The notes under the pieces: generated by a model | Told to the model about the DNA's origin: nothing | Seen by the model: the letters and a program-made list of their open reading frames with translations, nothing else | The model's database searches: none | Source of the DNA: Indolivaga capnocytophagoides DSM 22835 | GTDB lineage: Bacteria > Bacteroidota > Bacteroidia > Bacteroidales > Dysgonomonadaceae | NCBI RefSeq assembly: GCF_000426485.1 | Contig: NZ_AUFL01000004.1 | Span: 1 to 64,000, forward strand | Direction: 5' to 3' | DNA length: 64,000 nucleotides | Position numbers and translations under genes: made by a program | Shown: piece after piece, positions 8,635 through 17,707 of the stretch | How positions within the stretch are numbered: the stretch's first letter is position 1 | How the letters are laid out: every line of letters begins with the position of its first letter

Positions 8635-8749
8635 AGTTAACAGTCATTAGTTATCAACTGAAAAGGTAAAAAGTAACATCTGAAAAATTGTACATTGATA
8701 ATGTAACCTTTGTTACCTTTTCGAAATAAAACATTGATGACTGTTAACT
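8635..8749. repeat. 115-bp palindromic element with perfect 13-bp inverted ends
   Basis: AGTTAACAGTCAT (8635-8647) is perfectly repeated in inverse as ATGACTGTTAACT (8737-8749). Inside, GAAAAGGTAA (8660-8669) pairs with TTACCTTTTC (8713-8722), and TACAT/ATGTA (8691-8705) can close the loop. The element is non-coding and MITE-like in shape. It contains GTAACCTTTGTTAC, which recurs at 47586 and, with one change, at 47685. No clear target duplication was seen. Confidence 0.55.
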
Positions 8750-8787
8750 GACAACTGTTTATTGTTCGGCTTAGTTGAAAAGTAAAA

Positions 8788-9537
8788 ATGAAACGGAAAA
8801 AATCAAAAGATAGATTTAAGGTCATAATATGTATAGCAACTATGATTGTAGTATGCTTATCTTTAGGCTATTTTTTTTATAAGAAAAATAAGATGTCCAA
8901 TACTTTTGATAAGAGTAATAAATATTCGGTGAGAGGAATAGATGTATCACATCATAATCCGATACTGAATTGGATCGAAGTAAAAAATGAGGATATTAAT
9001 TTTGCATATATAAAAGCAACAGAAGGGATAACCCATGATGATCGCAATTATCCTTATAACTATAAATTGGCGAAGGAAAATAATGTGAAAATAGGTTCGT
9101 ATCATTTCTATAATTTCGGAGTTTCGGGGCGTGAACAAGCGAAGCATTTCATCCGAATCGCTAAATGTGAGCCAGGCGATTTGATACCCGCTATAGATGT
9201 TGAACATTCTCCGTTTAATCCTTATAGTAAAGATACATCGTTTGTGAGATCTGTTATTAAAGAGTTAAAGATTATGGAGCGTGAAGTGTATGAGTATTAC
9301 GGTGTACGCCCTATGATTTATACAAACATGGATTGTTATAAGCTTTATATAAAAGATCATTTTCCAGACAATCCTGTATGGATAAGCAGTTTGAATAAAG
9401 AGCCCGGAGACGATGTCGGTAATTGGGTAATATGGCAATTTTCGCATCACGGAAAGCTTGCCAGCCATGATGGAGACATAGATCTCAATTATTTCAGATA
9501 TACGATTGACCGATTAAGTGAAATATGTATGCCATGA
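8788..9537 (+). CDS. GH25 lysozyme (N-acetylmuramidase), membrane-anchored
   Basis: A 249-residue glycoside hydrolase family 25 protein, which cleaves the MurNAc-GlcNAc bond of peptidoglycan. A lysine-rich start and one hydrophobic helix (about residues 12-31) form a signal anchor. The catalytic domain begins VRGIDVSHHNP, with the conserved aspartate, followed by FAYIKATEG and PAIDVEHS with the DxE catalytic pair, and ends near NYFRYTID. Its stop overlaps the start of a secreted S41 protease gene, and LemA and DUF3137 genes follow, so it probably belongs to an envelope-remodelling cluster. It could serve wall turnover or attack on other cells; the sequence does not decide. Confidence 0.9.
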   Translation: MKRKKSKDRFKVIICIATMIVVCLSLGYFFYKKNKMSNTFDKSNKYSVRGIDVSHHNPILNWIEVKNEDINFAYIKATEGITHDDRNYPYNYKLAKENNVKIGSYHFYNFGVSGREQAKHFIRIAKCEPGDLIPAIDVEHSPFNPYSKDTSFVRSVIKELKIMEREVYEYYGVRPMIYTNMDCYKLYIKDHFPDNPVWISSLNKEPGDDVGNWVIWQFSHHGKLASHDGDIDLNYFRYTIDRLSEICMP

Positions 9538-10532
9538 TGAAAAATTTACTGATTATATTATTTCTGGGATTCACTTTTTCCTCGTGTTTTCATGAAGAAG
9601 AATATGAAAATTCAAAGCAGGGGAATTTCGAACTTTTATGGAAGATAATCGATGAAAAATATTGTTTCTTCGAATATAAAAATATTGACTGGGATGAAGT
9701 TCACGACCGCTATGCTGCCCGCATAACCGAAGATATGCCTCAGGAATCTTTTTTTGATGTATTGGGTGAAATGTTAGCTGAACTTAAAGACGGCCATGTG
9801 AATCTGATCGCCAATCATAATATAAGCCGTTATTGGAAATGGTTTGAAGATTATCCCGATAATTTTGATGAGAAAATACAGAAGAATTATATCGGAACGG
9901 ATTATTCGATTGCAGGAGGAATGAAATATAAAATACTGAATGATAATATAGGTTATATATATTACGGAAGTTTTTCGAGTGGAGTAGGAGAGGCCAATCT
10001 TGACCAAATCCTAAGCCGAATGGCAATTTGTAATGGTATAATCATAGATATACGTGATAATGGCGGAGGGTTGATCTCGAATGCCGAAAAAATAGCAAGC
10101 CGATTCTTTGAACAGAAAACTCAGGTCGGATATATAATGTATAAAACGGGAAAGGGGCACAATAGTTTTTCTAATCCGTATCCGCGCTATATAAGTCCTT
10201 CATCAAGGGTCAGATATCAGAAGAAGGTAGTGGTAGTGACGAACAGAAGCTGCTATAGTGCTGCCAATGATTTTGTAAATGCAATGACATATGCTCCTAA
10301 TGTAACTATTATAGGAGATAAGACCGGTGGTGGTAGTGGTTTGCCCTTCTCCTCGGAGTTGGTGAACGGCTGGTCGGTACGTTTTTCTTCTTCACCTATG
10401 CTGAATGCTGCAAAAGAACATATCGAATTCGGAATTGATCCGGATATTAAAGTCGATATGACGAATGACGATATGTCGAGAGGTTTAGATACAATACTCG
10501 AAACTGCACGAACATTCTTAAATAATAAATAA
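9534..10532 (+). CDS. S41 family peptidase, lipoprotein
   Basis: A 332-residue C-terminal-processing-type serine protease. The N-terminus MMKNLLIILFLGFTFSSC is a lipoprotein signal with the lipobox ending at cysteine, so the enzyme is membrane-tethered outside the cytoplasm. The core carries GIIIDIRDNGGG, the family strand before the active site, and VVTNRSCYSAANDF with the catalytic serine in YSAA. I see no separate PDZ domain; the region before the core is short. I chose ATG 9534, which forms an ATGATGA overlap with the lysozyme stop; ATG 9525 and 9537 are alternatives. The overlap suggests translational coupling. The substrate is unknown. Confidence 0.87.
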   Translation: MMKNLLIILFLGFTFSSCFHEEEYENSKQGNFELLWKIIDEKYCFFEYKNIDWDEVHDRYAARITEDMPQESFFDVLGEMLAELKDGHVNLIANHNISRYWKWFEDYPDNFDEKIQKNYIGTDYSIAGGMKYKILNDNIGYIYYGSFSSGVGEANLDQILSRMAICNGIIIDIRDNGGGLISNAEKIASRFFEQKTQVGYIMYKTGKGHNSFSNPYPRYISPSSRVRYQKKVVVVTNRSCYSAANDFVNAMTYAPNVTIIGDKTGGGSGLPFSSELVNGWSVRFSSSPMLNAAKEHIEFGIDPDIKVDMTNDDMSRGLDTILETARTFLNNK

Positions 10533-10560
10533 TTCAAAATAACTCAAACAAATTTATAAT

Positions 10561-11121
10561 ATGACACTTTTATTTATTCTTATACCGATTGCAATTGTAG
10601 TTTTAATAATTATAAGTATCCGTAATGGTCTTATAGCTAAAAAAAATAAGGTTGAGTATGCTAATGGGGCGGTAGACGCTATGTTTAAACAACGTTATGA
10701 TCTTATTCCTAATCTGGTAGCTTCGGTTAAACAATATATGCAGCATGAGAGCGGAGTATTAGAGCGTTTGGTTCAATTACGTTCGCAAGCACAGCAGCCT
10801 AATTTGAGTGATCAGCAACGAAATTCATTGAATAAAGAACTGGATCAGGCTTTCAAGTCTTTTAATATTTCAGTCGAAAATTATCCTAATTTGAAAGCCA
10901 GCGAACAGTTTACAAAATTACAATCTTCGTTAAACGAATGCGAAGGTCAATTAGCTGCTGCCCGTCGCACCTACAATGCTGCTGTAATGGAATATAATAA
11001 TGCGATAGAAATGTTTCCGTCGAATATCTTCGCGTCTCAAATGGGATACGTCCGAAAGGAAATGATAGAAGCAGCTGAACAGGAACGTATAAATCCGAAT
11101 GTCGGGAATCTGTTTCAGTAA
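10561..11121 (+). CDS. lemA: LemA family protein
   Basis: A 186-residue LemA protein. One N-terminal transmembrane helix (about residues 2-20) is followed by a helical bundle that starts with the characteristic RNGLIAKKNKVEYANGAVD and KQRYDLIPNLVASVKQYM. The later NxxVEYNNAIEMFPSNIFA stretch is also standard. LemA proteins are widespread and poorly understood, with proposed roles in envelope assembly or stress. It begins 28 bases after the S41 peptidase and is followed 37 bases later by a DUF3137 gene, a pairing known in many bacteria. Length is normal. Confidence 0.92.
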   Translation: MTLLFILIPIAIVVLIIISIRNGLIAKKNKVEYANGAVDAMFKQRYDLIPNLVASVKQYMQHESGVLERLVQLRSQAQQPNLSDQQRNSLNKELDQAFKSFNISVENYPNLKASEQFTKLQSSLNECEGQLAAARRTYNAAVMEYNNAIEMFPSNIFASQMGYVRKEMIEAAEQERINPNVGNLFQ

Positions 11122-11158
11122 ACTTTGCTCATCCGAAGAATAGAACAACAACTCAACT

Positions 11159-12157
11159 ATGGAAAACGAATCTTTATTAACTAACCTGAATCTGCGGGTA
11201 GATGATCTCTTATTTAATTTACGGTATATATTAGAACCTATAGAAGAGCAGCGGGTTGAAGTGAAACGAAAGACGAAAATCTTTTGGAGTATACTTCTGT
11301 CTTTGTCTTTTCTGATTGTATTAGCCGCTTTATCGGGCTTTCTTATTATTCTGTGGGCGTTTATAGCTGTCTTTATCGGCGGAATCGTGTGGTATGTCAT
11401 GTGGATATCTCCGATGGAGAAGATGATGAAAAATTCCTTTTATGAAAAAGTAGTTCCGCATATAATATCAGAATTTTTATCAGATTCATCTTTTTCAATT
11501 GATAGTTGCATTTCCGAATCGGACTACAATAAATCGGATATATACAGAAAAGGAGTAGACCGTTATTCCGGAGACAATTTAATATGGGGGATATTGGGAG
11601 AGACTTCTGTTCGTTTTTCAAAACTTCATACCGAATACAAAACTGAAAGACGGGACAAGAATGGAAATACGAAAACCGATTGGTCTACAATATTTAAAGG
11701 TGTTTTTTTAGTGGCTGATTTTAATAAGAATACTAAAGGGAAGACTTATATACTAAAGGACAGTGCAGAAAAAATACTCGGAGGTGTCGGACGTTGGATG
11801 CAGGATAAATTCGGTGCTTCGGGACGAGGTGAAATGGTATATCTCGAAGATTCGATATTTGAAAAAGAATATGTGGTTTATTCGACTGATCCTGTCGAAG
11901 CTCGATATATACTGACCCCATCTATGCAGGAATGCTTTATAGAACTGTCTCGATATTTCGGCTCAGGAAATGTCTCTGCATCTATTATTGATGGACATGT
12001 GAGCCTGGCTTTGTCCGGTAGAAACAAGCTGTTTTCATTTGCCGGAAATAAGAATCTGACTGATGCTTTAACAATCAGGTATTATGCCGAAAACTTATTA
12101 CAAATATTGAAAGTTGTAGAGATATTAAACCTAAATACGCGTATCTGGGGACGATAA
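11159..12157 (+). CDS. DUF3137 membrane protein
   Basis: A 332-residue protein of the DUF3137 family, usually encoded next to lemA. Two adjacent transmembrane helices lie at about residues 42-82. The rest is a soluble domain with FKGVFLVADFNK, a phrase typical of the family, and the SPMEKMMKNSFYEKVV stretch after the helices. The biochemical function is unknown; the repeated pairing with LemA suggests a shared membrane complex, which is inference. It closes the four-gene run begun by the lysozyme. rpsP follows with its own promoter. Confidence 0.85.
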   Translation: MENESLLTNLNLRVDDLLFNLRYILEPIEEQRVEVKRKTKIFWSILLSLSFLIVLAALSGFLIILWAFIAVFIGGIVWYVMWISPMEKMMKNSFYEKVVPHIISEFLSDSSFSIDSCISESDYNKSDIYRKGVDRYSGDNLIWGILGETSVRFSKLHTEYKTERRDKNGNTKTDWSTIFKGVFLVADFNKNTKGKTYILKDSAEKILGGVGRWMQDKFGASGRGEMVYLEDSIFEKEYVVYSTDPVEARYILTPSMQECFIELSRYFGSGNVSASIIDGHVSLALSGRNKLFSFAGNKNLTDALTIRYYAENLLQILKVVEILNLNTRIWGR

Positions 12158-12192
12158 GCAATGGGCTTATTGAATTTATCACAGATAATAGG

Positions 12193-12222
12193 CTGTATAT
12201 ATAAAAGTTATTCTTAACTTTG
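12193..12222 (+). promoter_or_regulatory. Promoter of rpsP
   Basis: TAACTTTG at 12215-12222 matches the -7 element TAnnTTTG exactly; 19 bases upstream stands GCTG (12192-12195), a partial -33 element. The start codon is 52 bases downstream. Confidence 0.6.
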
Positions 12223-12273
12223 CATCCGCTAATAAATAATTATGCATTAATTAAAAATTAACAAGAAAACAAA

Positions 12274-12819
12274 ATGGCTACAAAGATCCGTTTACAAAGA
12301 AGAGGACGTAAAGATTATCCTTTTTATCAAATCATTATTGCAGATAGCAGAGCTCCACGTGATGGTAAGTTTATTGAAAAGGTTGGTTCATACAACCCAA
12401 ACACTAATCCTGCTACAATTACGTTAGACTTCGACAGAGCTTTGTACTGGATGCAAGTTGGTGCACAACCAACAGACACAGTTCGTAACATTCTTTCGGC
12501 AGAAGGTGTTCTTTTGAAGAAACACTTGTTGGGTGGTGTTAAGAAAGGTGCGTTCACTGAAGCTGATGCAGAAACTAAATTCCAAGCATGGAAAGAAACT
12601 AAAGGCAAAGCTGTTGATTCAGAGAAGAGCAAAAATGCAGAAGCTGCTGCAAGTGCTGCAAAAGCACGTCACGAAGCAGAAGTTGCTGCAAACAAAGCAA
12701 AAGCTGATTTAGTTGCTCAGAAGAAAGCGGAAGCTGCTGCTGTTCAGGCAGAAGCTAGCGCAGAGGTAGAAGCTCCGGCTGAACCTGCTGCAGAAGCAAC
12801 TCCAGAAGCAGAAGCTTAA
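12274..12819 (+). CDS. rpsP: 30S ribosomal protein S16 with alanine-rich tail
   Basis: A 181-residue S16. The core (about residues 1-85) begins [20 protein letters not shown] and contains [10 protein letters not shown] and [18 protein letters not shown], the known rRNA-binding face. The remaining 95 residues extend well beyond the E. coli length (82). They form a charged, alanine-rich helix ([20 protein letters not shown]) ending in a proline/glutamate tail, which is common in Bacteroidota S16. The codon use of the tail is GCT/GCA-rich and looks ordinary for a ribosomal gene. A strong terminator follows at 12860. Confidence 0.96.
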   Translation: MATKIRLQRRGRKDYPFYQIIIADSRAPRDGKFIEKVGSYNPNTNPATITLDFDRALYWMQVGAQPTDTVRNILSAEGVLLKKHLLGGVKKGAFTEADAETKFQAWKETKGKAVDSEKSKNAEAAASAAKARHEAEVAANKAKADLVAQKKAEAAAVQAEASAEVEAPAEPAAEATPEAEA

Positions 12820-12859
12820 TCTAAGCAAAGAAAAAATATATAATTACGATTATATATTA

Positions 12860-12903
12860 CCAAAAGAAGAGATTCAAATTATTTGAATCTCTTCTTTTGG
12901 TTT
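12860..12903 (+). terminator. Long-stem terminator after rpsP
   Basis: CCAAAAGAAGAGATTCAAA pairs perfectly over 19 bases with TTTGAATCTCTTCTTTTGG around a 3-base loop. Because it is symmetrical it can also serve the convergent lipoprotein gene that ends at 12922. Confidence 0.85.
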
Positions 12904-12921
12904 ATGATTTGTATAAGATTT

Positions 12922-13206
12922 TTACTTTCTTTGGTCTTCAGTTTCTTTATACCATTTATAAAGAGAGTTATCTGCAAATTCGAATATCCAATGGAATTTG
13001 TACATATCTTTATATTCGATAGTTTCATATTCCTTATTATTTTCATAAATTTTGCCGCTTGTCTGGTAGTCTTGTCCCATCAGTGACACTACTTGTTCTT
13101 TTGTCATTCCTAACTCAATTTGCTTAAGAGCCGAATTATACGTCTTTAGTCCGCCGCATGCACTCAATAGAGTCATAACAAAGAATGCTAATAGTACTTT
13201 TTTCAT
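12922..13206 (-). CDS. Small lipoprotein with SmpA/BamE-like fold
   Basis: A 94-residue lipoprotein: MKKVLLAFFVMTLLSACGG is a signal with lipobox LSAC. The mature part has IELGMTKEQVVSLMGQDY, the phrase shared by SmpA/OmlA/BamE-like small outer-membrane lipoproteins, followed by a short beta region (WIFEFADNSLYKWYKE). It is too short and too divergent to be called BamE itself. It is monocistronic, with a -7 box (TATATTTG on the minus strand, 13230-13237) 24 bases upstream of the start. Convergent with rpsP. Confidence 0.8.
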   Translation of the reverse strand: MKKVLLAFFVMTLLSACGGLKTYNSALKQIELGMTKEQVVSLMGQDYQTSGKIYENNKEYETIEYKDMYKFHWIFEFADNSLYKWYKETEDQRK

Positions 13207-13309
13207 AATTTAATTTATTGTTTATTCTTCAAATATAAACAAAGCAAATAGTTTATAGTTCATGATTTTTTAGCTTTCGATATGTAGTTATGTCTTTTCG
13301 TATGATTTC

Positions 13310-15154
13310 TTAGTCGTAAAAGTCCTGTAACTGATTGCGGTATGCCGAAAATATTTTCGATTTGGATAGAAAACCCACGTATTTACCTTTGTCTACTACC
13401 GGAAGATTCCACGATTGTGTAGTTTCGAATATATCCATTACTTTTTCCATACGTGTATTTACTTCTATACATATTGGAACCGAAGTCATGAGATCCGAAA
13501 TAAGTGTAGTATCATATAAACTGGTCTCGAATAATTGTGGTCGTATATTATCTATATAGACGATACCTTTTAATATTGAATTATGATCTATTACCGGAAA
13601 TATATTTCTTTTGGATGCAGTAAAACTTTCGACAAGGTTTCTCAAAGTATAATCGGTATATATTGGTATAAAATCAGTTTCTATCAAATCGTTTGTCTGC
13701 AAAAGAGTTAATACTGCTTTGTCTTTATTGTGTGTAATTAATTCGCCTCGTTTAGCTAAACGGTCTGTATAAATCGAATTAGGCTCTGCCAGCTTTGATA
13801 CTACAAATGAAAATGCGGCTGTAAGAGTGATAGGTAAGAATAGATTATATCCTCCTGTCGTTTCGGTTATCAAAAAAATGGCTGTTAGCGGGGCGTGCAT
13901 AACTCCGGCTAATACACCAGCCATACCAGCAACTACAAAATTCTTATTACTAACCGAGAAAAAAGGAAACATATTAAAAACTGTGGCTATAATATAACCC
14001 GATACTCCTCCCATAAAAAGAGAGGGTGCGAATATACCTCCGACGCCTCCGCTTCCTGTCGTGATAGCCATTGCTATGACCTTGAATATCATAACAAGAA
14101 ACAGGAAAGTTATCAATAGATAGATATTCTTTTGTGTTCCATAAAAGAAACTACTATTGACCAATTCGTGAGATTGTCCGGTAAGAATCATATTCAGAGC
14201 TTCATACCCTTCTCCGTATAATGGGGGCAGTAAGAATATAATGATCCCGAGTATAGTACCACCAATAACAAGTTGACGTATCGTTCCTGAATATTTGCCT
14301 GCGGTTTGCTTTCTTCTGAATCTTTTTAGCTTAATGTCATAGACTATATATACCTTTCCTAAAAGATCGATCCAGTTCTCGATCTTCTTAGTTCCTTTTA
14401 CAAAATAGAGCGAAATTACTCCGGTTATCAGCCCTAACAAGATGTAGAACGGTAGGTTGTGTATAACCAAAGGATCCATTACTGTAAAGGAAAAAGCAGC
14501 CCCGTCTCTTAAGAATAGCCACGATACAGCTGTTCCTGCTACCGCCGATATTAAAAGGGGAATAATAGACCATGTGGTTAGGTCTATCATTAGTATTTCA
14601 AGTGCAAATACAACTGCTGCAACCGGAGCCGAAAAGATTCCCGCTGTTGCTCCTGCCGCACCACATCCAAGGAGCAGAGTCGTTGTTTTGTAATTGAGCC
14701 TGAAAAAACGGCTGATATTAGATCCTATTGCCGATCCGCTTAATACAATGGGGGATTCCAATCCTACCGACCCCCCGGAACCTACAGTCAATGTAGAAGC
14801 AACAAGAGACGAATAGGTATCCTGTAGCTTTAGTTTACTCGATTTTTTAGATATTGCATATAGTATACGGGTGATTCCCTGCAGCCTTTTTTCTTTAAGA
14901 ACCAGACGGACAAATAATACAGTCATAACCAGTCCGAAAAAAGGAAATGCAAAATATACAATACTCACAGAATGGATATCGAGGCTTCGAATCAATAAGC
15001 GGGTCATGAAAAATACCATGTTTTTCAGAATAACGGCTGCAAACCCCGATAAAATACCCACAATAAGACTTAATAATAAGATAAGCCGTTGTTTCGGAAT
15101 CTTTTCGGAAATATTCCGGATCCATTCGGTGCAATGCCGTAATCTGTTTATCAT
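13310..15154 (-). CDS. clcA: ClC chloride channel/antiporter with CBS pair
   Basis: A 614-residue ClC protein. The membrane part (about residues 20-455) carries the ion-filter motifs GSGGSVGLESP, GIFSAPVAAVVFALEIL and GSGGVGGIFAPSLF, and the HAPLTAIFLITE helix. The first filter reads GLESP rather than the usual GREGP, but the gating glutamate is kept. The C-terminal 150 residues form two CBS domains that usually sense nucleotides. It moves chloride, perhaps in exchange for protons; which mode applies is not certain. It has its own promoter (15213-15242) 110 bases after the trehalose fusion gene, so it may be co-regulated with, but need not depend on, that gene. Confidence 0.93.
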   Translation of the reverse strand: MINRLRHCTEWIRNISEKIPKQRLILLLSLIVGILSGFAAVILKNMVFFMTRLLIRSLDIHSVSIVYFAFPFFGLVMTVLFVRLVLKEKRLQGITRILYAISKKSSKLKLQDTYSSLVASTLTVGSGGSVGLESPIVLSGSAIGSNISRFFRLNYKTTTLLLGCGAAGATAGIFSAPVAAVVFALEILMIDLTTWSIIPLLISAVAGTAVSWLFLRDGAAFSFTVMDPLVIHNLPFYILLGLITGVISLYFVKGTKKIENWIDLLGKVYIVYDIKLKRFRRKQTAGKYSGTIRQLVIGGTILGIIIFLLPPLYGEGYEALNMILTGQSHELVNSSFFYGTQKNIYLLITFLFLVMIFKVIAMAITTGSGGVGGIFAPSLFMGGVSGYIIATVFNMFPFFSVSNKNFVVAGMAGVLAGVMHAPLTAIFLITETTGGYNLFLPITLTAAFSFVVSKLAEPNSIYTDRLAKRGELITHNKDKAVLTLLQTNDLIETDFIPIYTDYTLRNLVESFTASKRNIFPVIDHNSILKGIVYIDNIRPQLFETSLYDTTLISDLMTSVPICIEVNTRMEKVMDIFETTQSWNLPVVDKGKYVGFLSKSKIFSAYRNQLQDFYD

Positions 15155-15212
15155 GGTTGTCTATTGTTCAAATATGGTGTTGTTAATAAACCGGTATGAA
15201 ACCATTTACTCA

Positions 15213-15242
15213 CAAATATATAAGATTCTACGACAAACACAA
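15213..15242 (-). promoter_or_regulatory. Promoter of clcA
   Basis: On the minus strand TTG (15240-15242), 19 bases, then TATATTTG (15213-15220), matching the Bacteroidota consensus. The start codon is about 50 bases downstream of the predicted transcript start. Confidence 0.65.
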
Positions 15243-15264
15243 GACTTTACAGAGCTACTTGTGT

Positions 15265-17433
15265 TTATGCTCCGGTAATTCTTTTCAGGAAAGGAGTGAC
15301 TAATGATTGTGCCGGAAGGTTATATTTGGCAATATCGGATATGCGTCCGACTTTTATAGTTACACTATCTGAGGGCAGCACGGCAAACATATCTTCGTCA
15401 GTGGTGTCGTCTCCTATTGCCATGATAAAATCATACTTATCCTGACTCATCAGACGGAGCGTTTCACTTCCTTTGTTGTAATCGGATGATTTTATCTCGA
15501 TAACTTTATTTCCTCTCATTATTTGAAGGTTGAGACGAGAACAGGGATTAATCAGTTCTTTTATCAGCTGATTAACTCTTAGATCGGCCAGCCAGGTATC
15601 TACTGCTCTGTAGTGCCATACTAAAGCAGTCTTTTTTTCTTCGATTTTAGAATATGGAGTTTTCTTAGTTGTATGTTTCAGTATGTTCATTACTTCATCA
15701 TCCCATACTATTTCCTGTAGATTGCTATGCCATACACCGTTTTCTTTGTAGTATACACCGTGTTCGGCTGCAAGTCCGATGTTCAGTTCACCGAACCATT
15801 TATCGAGAGTTTCACTGTTTCGCCCGCTGTTTATAATAACCTTATTCTTCGGATCATCGGATAACTTAGCTAAGAGTTTCAGTAAATCTTCTCTCGGATA
15901 TGCTTCTGTCGGATCTTTGTAAAACGGCGATAAAGTTCCGTCATAGTCGAATATGATTAGTCTTTTTGATGCGTTTTTATAAGAATTCTGAATGATTTCA
16001 ACCTGATTATTGTCTATGACCTTAGCATATCTGTCATTATTGTGGTCTTTAATTGTTTTAAGCTCTGATATAAAATCAGAAGCCCATTGTTCGACTGTTT
16101 GAGTAGATACAATTTCCTGCAGTTTTTTTAGCTTAACAAGCTGTTTGTTAACTGGCATTTCGAGGGCTTCAATAATCCCGTCTTCAATTTCTTTTGTATT
16201 ATTGGGGTTTACGATGATTGCATCGGATAATTCAATGACAGCTCCAGCCATTTCACTTAGAATTAACACACCGGGTTTGTCTCTTTTAGCTGCAATATAT
16301 TCTTTTGCAACCAGATTCATACCGTCTCTAAGGGGTGTAACAAGTGCAATATCGGCAAGATGGTACATCGCTGTTAGCTCTTCGAATGAAAAAGCCCTGT
16401 AAAAATAGTAGACAGGAGTCCAGCTTAATGTAGAATATTTACCGTTTATTCCACCGATAAATTCATTGATCCTTGTTTTTAGTTTTGCATATGTATCGAC
16501 AGTATCACGAGAGGGAACAACGATCATGACCAAAGATACCTTTCCATGATATTGGGGATTGTGTTTCAGAAACTTGATAAAGCCTTTTAACCTCTGAATG
16601 ATTCCCTTACTATAATCGAGCCTGTCCACCGATAAAATCAATTTATTGCTTCCGAAACCTTCCCTGAGTTGTTTAGCTTTTTCCTGTACTTCGGGACGAA
16701 GTATGGCATCGTGAAATAAATTGTAATTAATTCCCATCGGAAAAGCGTCTACTTCAACAATTCGGTCTTCAAGTTGGATTTCATCCAGGACACATTCATG
16801 CCCTAGTACCCTGTATACTGCACTCACAAAATGCCGCATATAATCGTATGTGTGAAAAGCGACCAGATCAGCACCCAGCAGACCTTTCAATATCTCGGCT
16901 CTTTCGGGTAATACCCTAAACATTTCATAGGACGGAAAAGGGATATGATGAAAGTATCCGATACTTACATCCTGTATTTTTTCACGAATCATAGCAGGCA
17001 GCAGCATCAGTTGATAATCCTGTATCCATACAATATCTCCCGGCTCAATGATTTTGAGAGCAGCTTCGCAGAACAAGGCATTTACTTCTTTATAAGCTTC
17101 CCAATAACTATTGTTTGAGCCCATGTACGAATAAAAATAGTGACAAAGAGGCCAGATTGTACTATTACTGTATCCTTCGTAGTAGTTTTTAATTTGGGAA
17201 GGAGTGAGATAAACCGGATGAAAGTTAAGATCTTCCATTTGATTGTCGATTTCGGCTTTTTTATTATCATCATTGATATGTAAACCCGGCCATCCCAACC
17301 AATGTTTTTCGCGTTTAGTAACTAGTGATCCGAGACCTGTTGCAAGTCCTCCTTCACTTTTGATCAGTTTAAATTCATTTTTTTCCTCAACAATTTTCAG
17401 AGGTAATCTGTTAGATATAATGATAATTTTCAT
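15265..17433 (-). CDS. otsAB: Trehalose-6-phosphate synthase/phosphatase fusion (OtsA-OtsB)
   Basis: A 722-residue two-domain enzyme. Residues 1-460 are a GT20 trehalose-6-phosphate synthase: it opens IIISNRLP, then has GGLATGLGSL, WIQDYQLMLLP, SVDRLDYSKGI and the C-terminal LRDGMNLVAKEYIA. Residues about 490-722 are the HAD phosphatase, with nucleophile motif IIFDYDGTLSPF, the INSGR motif and AIGDDTTDEDMF. Together they make trehalose from UDP-glucose and glucose 6-phosphate. The fused form is common in Bacteroidota and eukaryotes. A GH15 hydrolase is divergently encoded and a ClC channel follows, consistent with a stress or osmotic role. Both active sites look intact. Confidence 0.95.
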   Translation of the reverse strand: MKIIIISNRLPLKIVEEKNEFKLIKSEGGLATGLGSLVTKREKHWLGWPGLHINDDNKKAEIDNQMEDLNFHPVYLTPSQIKNYYEGYSNSTIWPLCHYFYSYMGSNNSYWEAYKEVNALFCEAALKIIEPGDIVWIQDYQLMLLPAMIREKIQDVSIGYFHHIPFPSYEMFRVLPERAEILKGLLGADLVAFHTYDYMRHFVSAVYRVLGHECVLDEIQLEDRIVEVDAFPMGINYNLFHDAILRPEVQEKAKQLREGFGSNKLILSVDRLDYSKGIIQRLKGFIKFLKHNPQYHGKVSLVMIVVPSRDTVDTYAKLKTRINEFIGGINGKYSTLSWTPVYYFYRAFSFEELTAMYHLADIALVTPLRDGMNLVAKEYIAAKRDKPGVLILSEMAGAVIELSDAIIVNPNNTKEIEDGIIEALEMPVNKQLVKLKKLQEIVSTQTVEQWASDFISELKTIKDHNNDRYAKVIDNNQVEIIQNSYKNASKRLIIFDYDGTLSPFYKDPTEAYPREDLLKLLAKLSDDPKNKVIINSGRNSETLDKWFGELNIGLAAEHGVYYKENGVWHSNLQEIVWDDEVMNILKHTTKKTPYSKIEEKKTALVWHYRAVDTWLADLRVNQLIKELINPCSRLNLQIMRGNKVIEIKSSDYNKGSETLRLMSQDKYDFIMAIGDDTTDEDMFAVLPSDSVTIKVGRISDIAKYNLPAQSLVTPFLKRITGA

Positions 17434-17574
17434 AATTCACTCGAATATGTAGTTGTCTGTATGCGAAAAGGTCGAAAGATCGGAATGCTTTCCGGATGTA
17501 TATTTTAGTCTGTATAGACGTCTCTTAATGCTAGGTAATAACAGGTCGTTATTGATTTCAGGAGAGACAATAAG

Positions 17575-17625
17575 CAGGTCTGAGACCTTAAATCTTATCG
17601 CATAGAATAAATACTTTACTCTATA
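17575..17625. repeat. GGTCTGAGACC palindrome with adjacent AAATACTTTAC motif
   Basis: CAGGTCTGAGACCTTA (17575-17590) is a near-perfect copy of the dispersed palindrome; AATAAATACTTTACTCTATA follows about 20 bases later and resembles the second motif. It sits between the divergent trehalose synthase and GH15 genes. Confidence 0.5.
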
Positions 17626-17707
17626 AACGTAAGAAAGGTGCATTGTGTTCAATGTGCTGATTTTTGAACTTATCCGAAAGTGCGTTTCGGAATAAAAAAC
17701 AATTGAT

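Noticed and set aside
12883-13086. Plus-strand frame of 67 codons opposite the small lipoprotein
   Set aside because: It lies antisense to a convincing lipoprotein gene and overlaps the rpsP terminator.
17437-17652. A 71-codon minus-strand open frame upstream of otsAB
   Set aside because: No recognisable domain, no signal, and it covers the divergent regulatory gap with the GGTCT palindrome; unlikely to be a gene.
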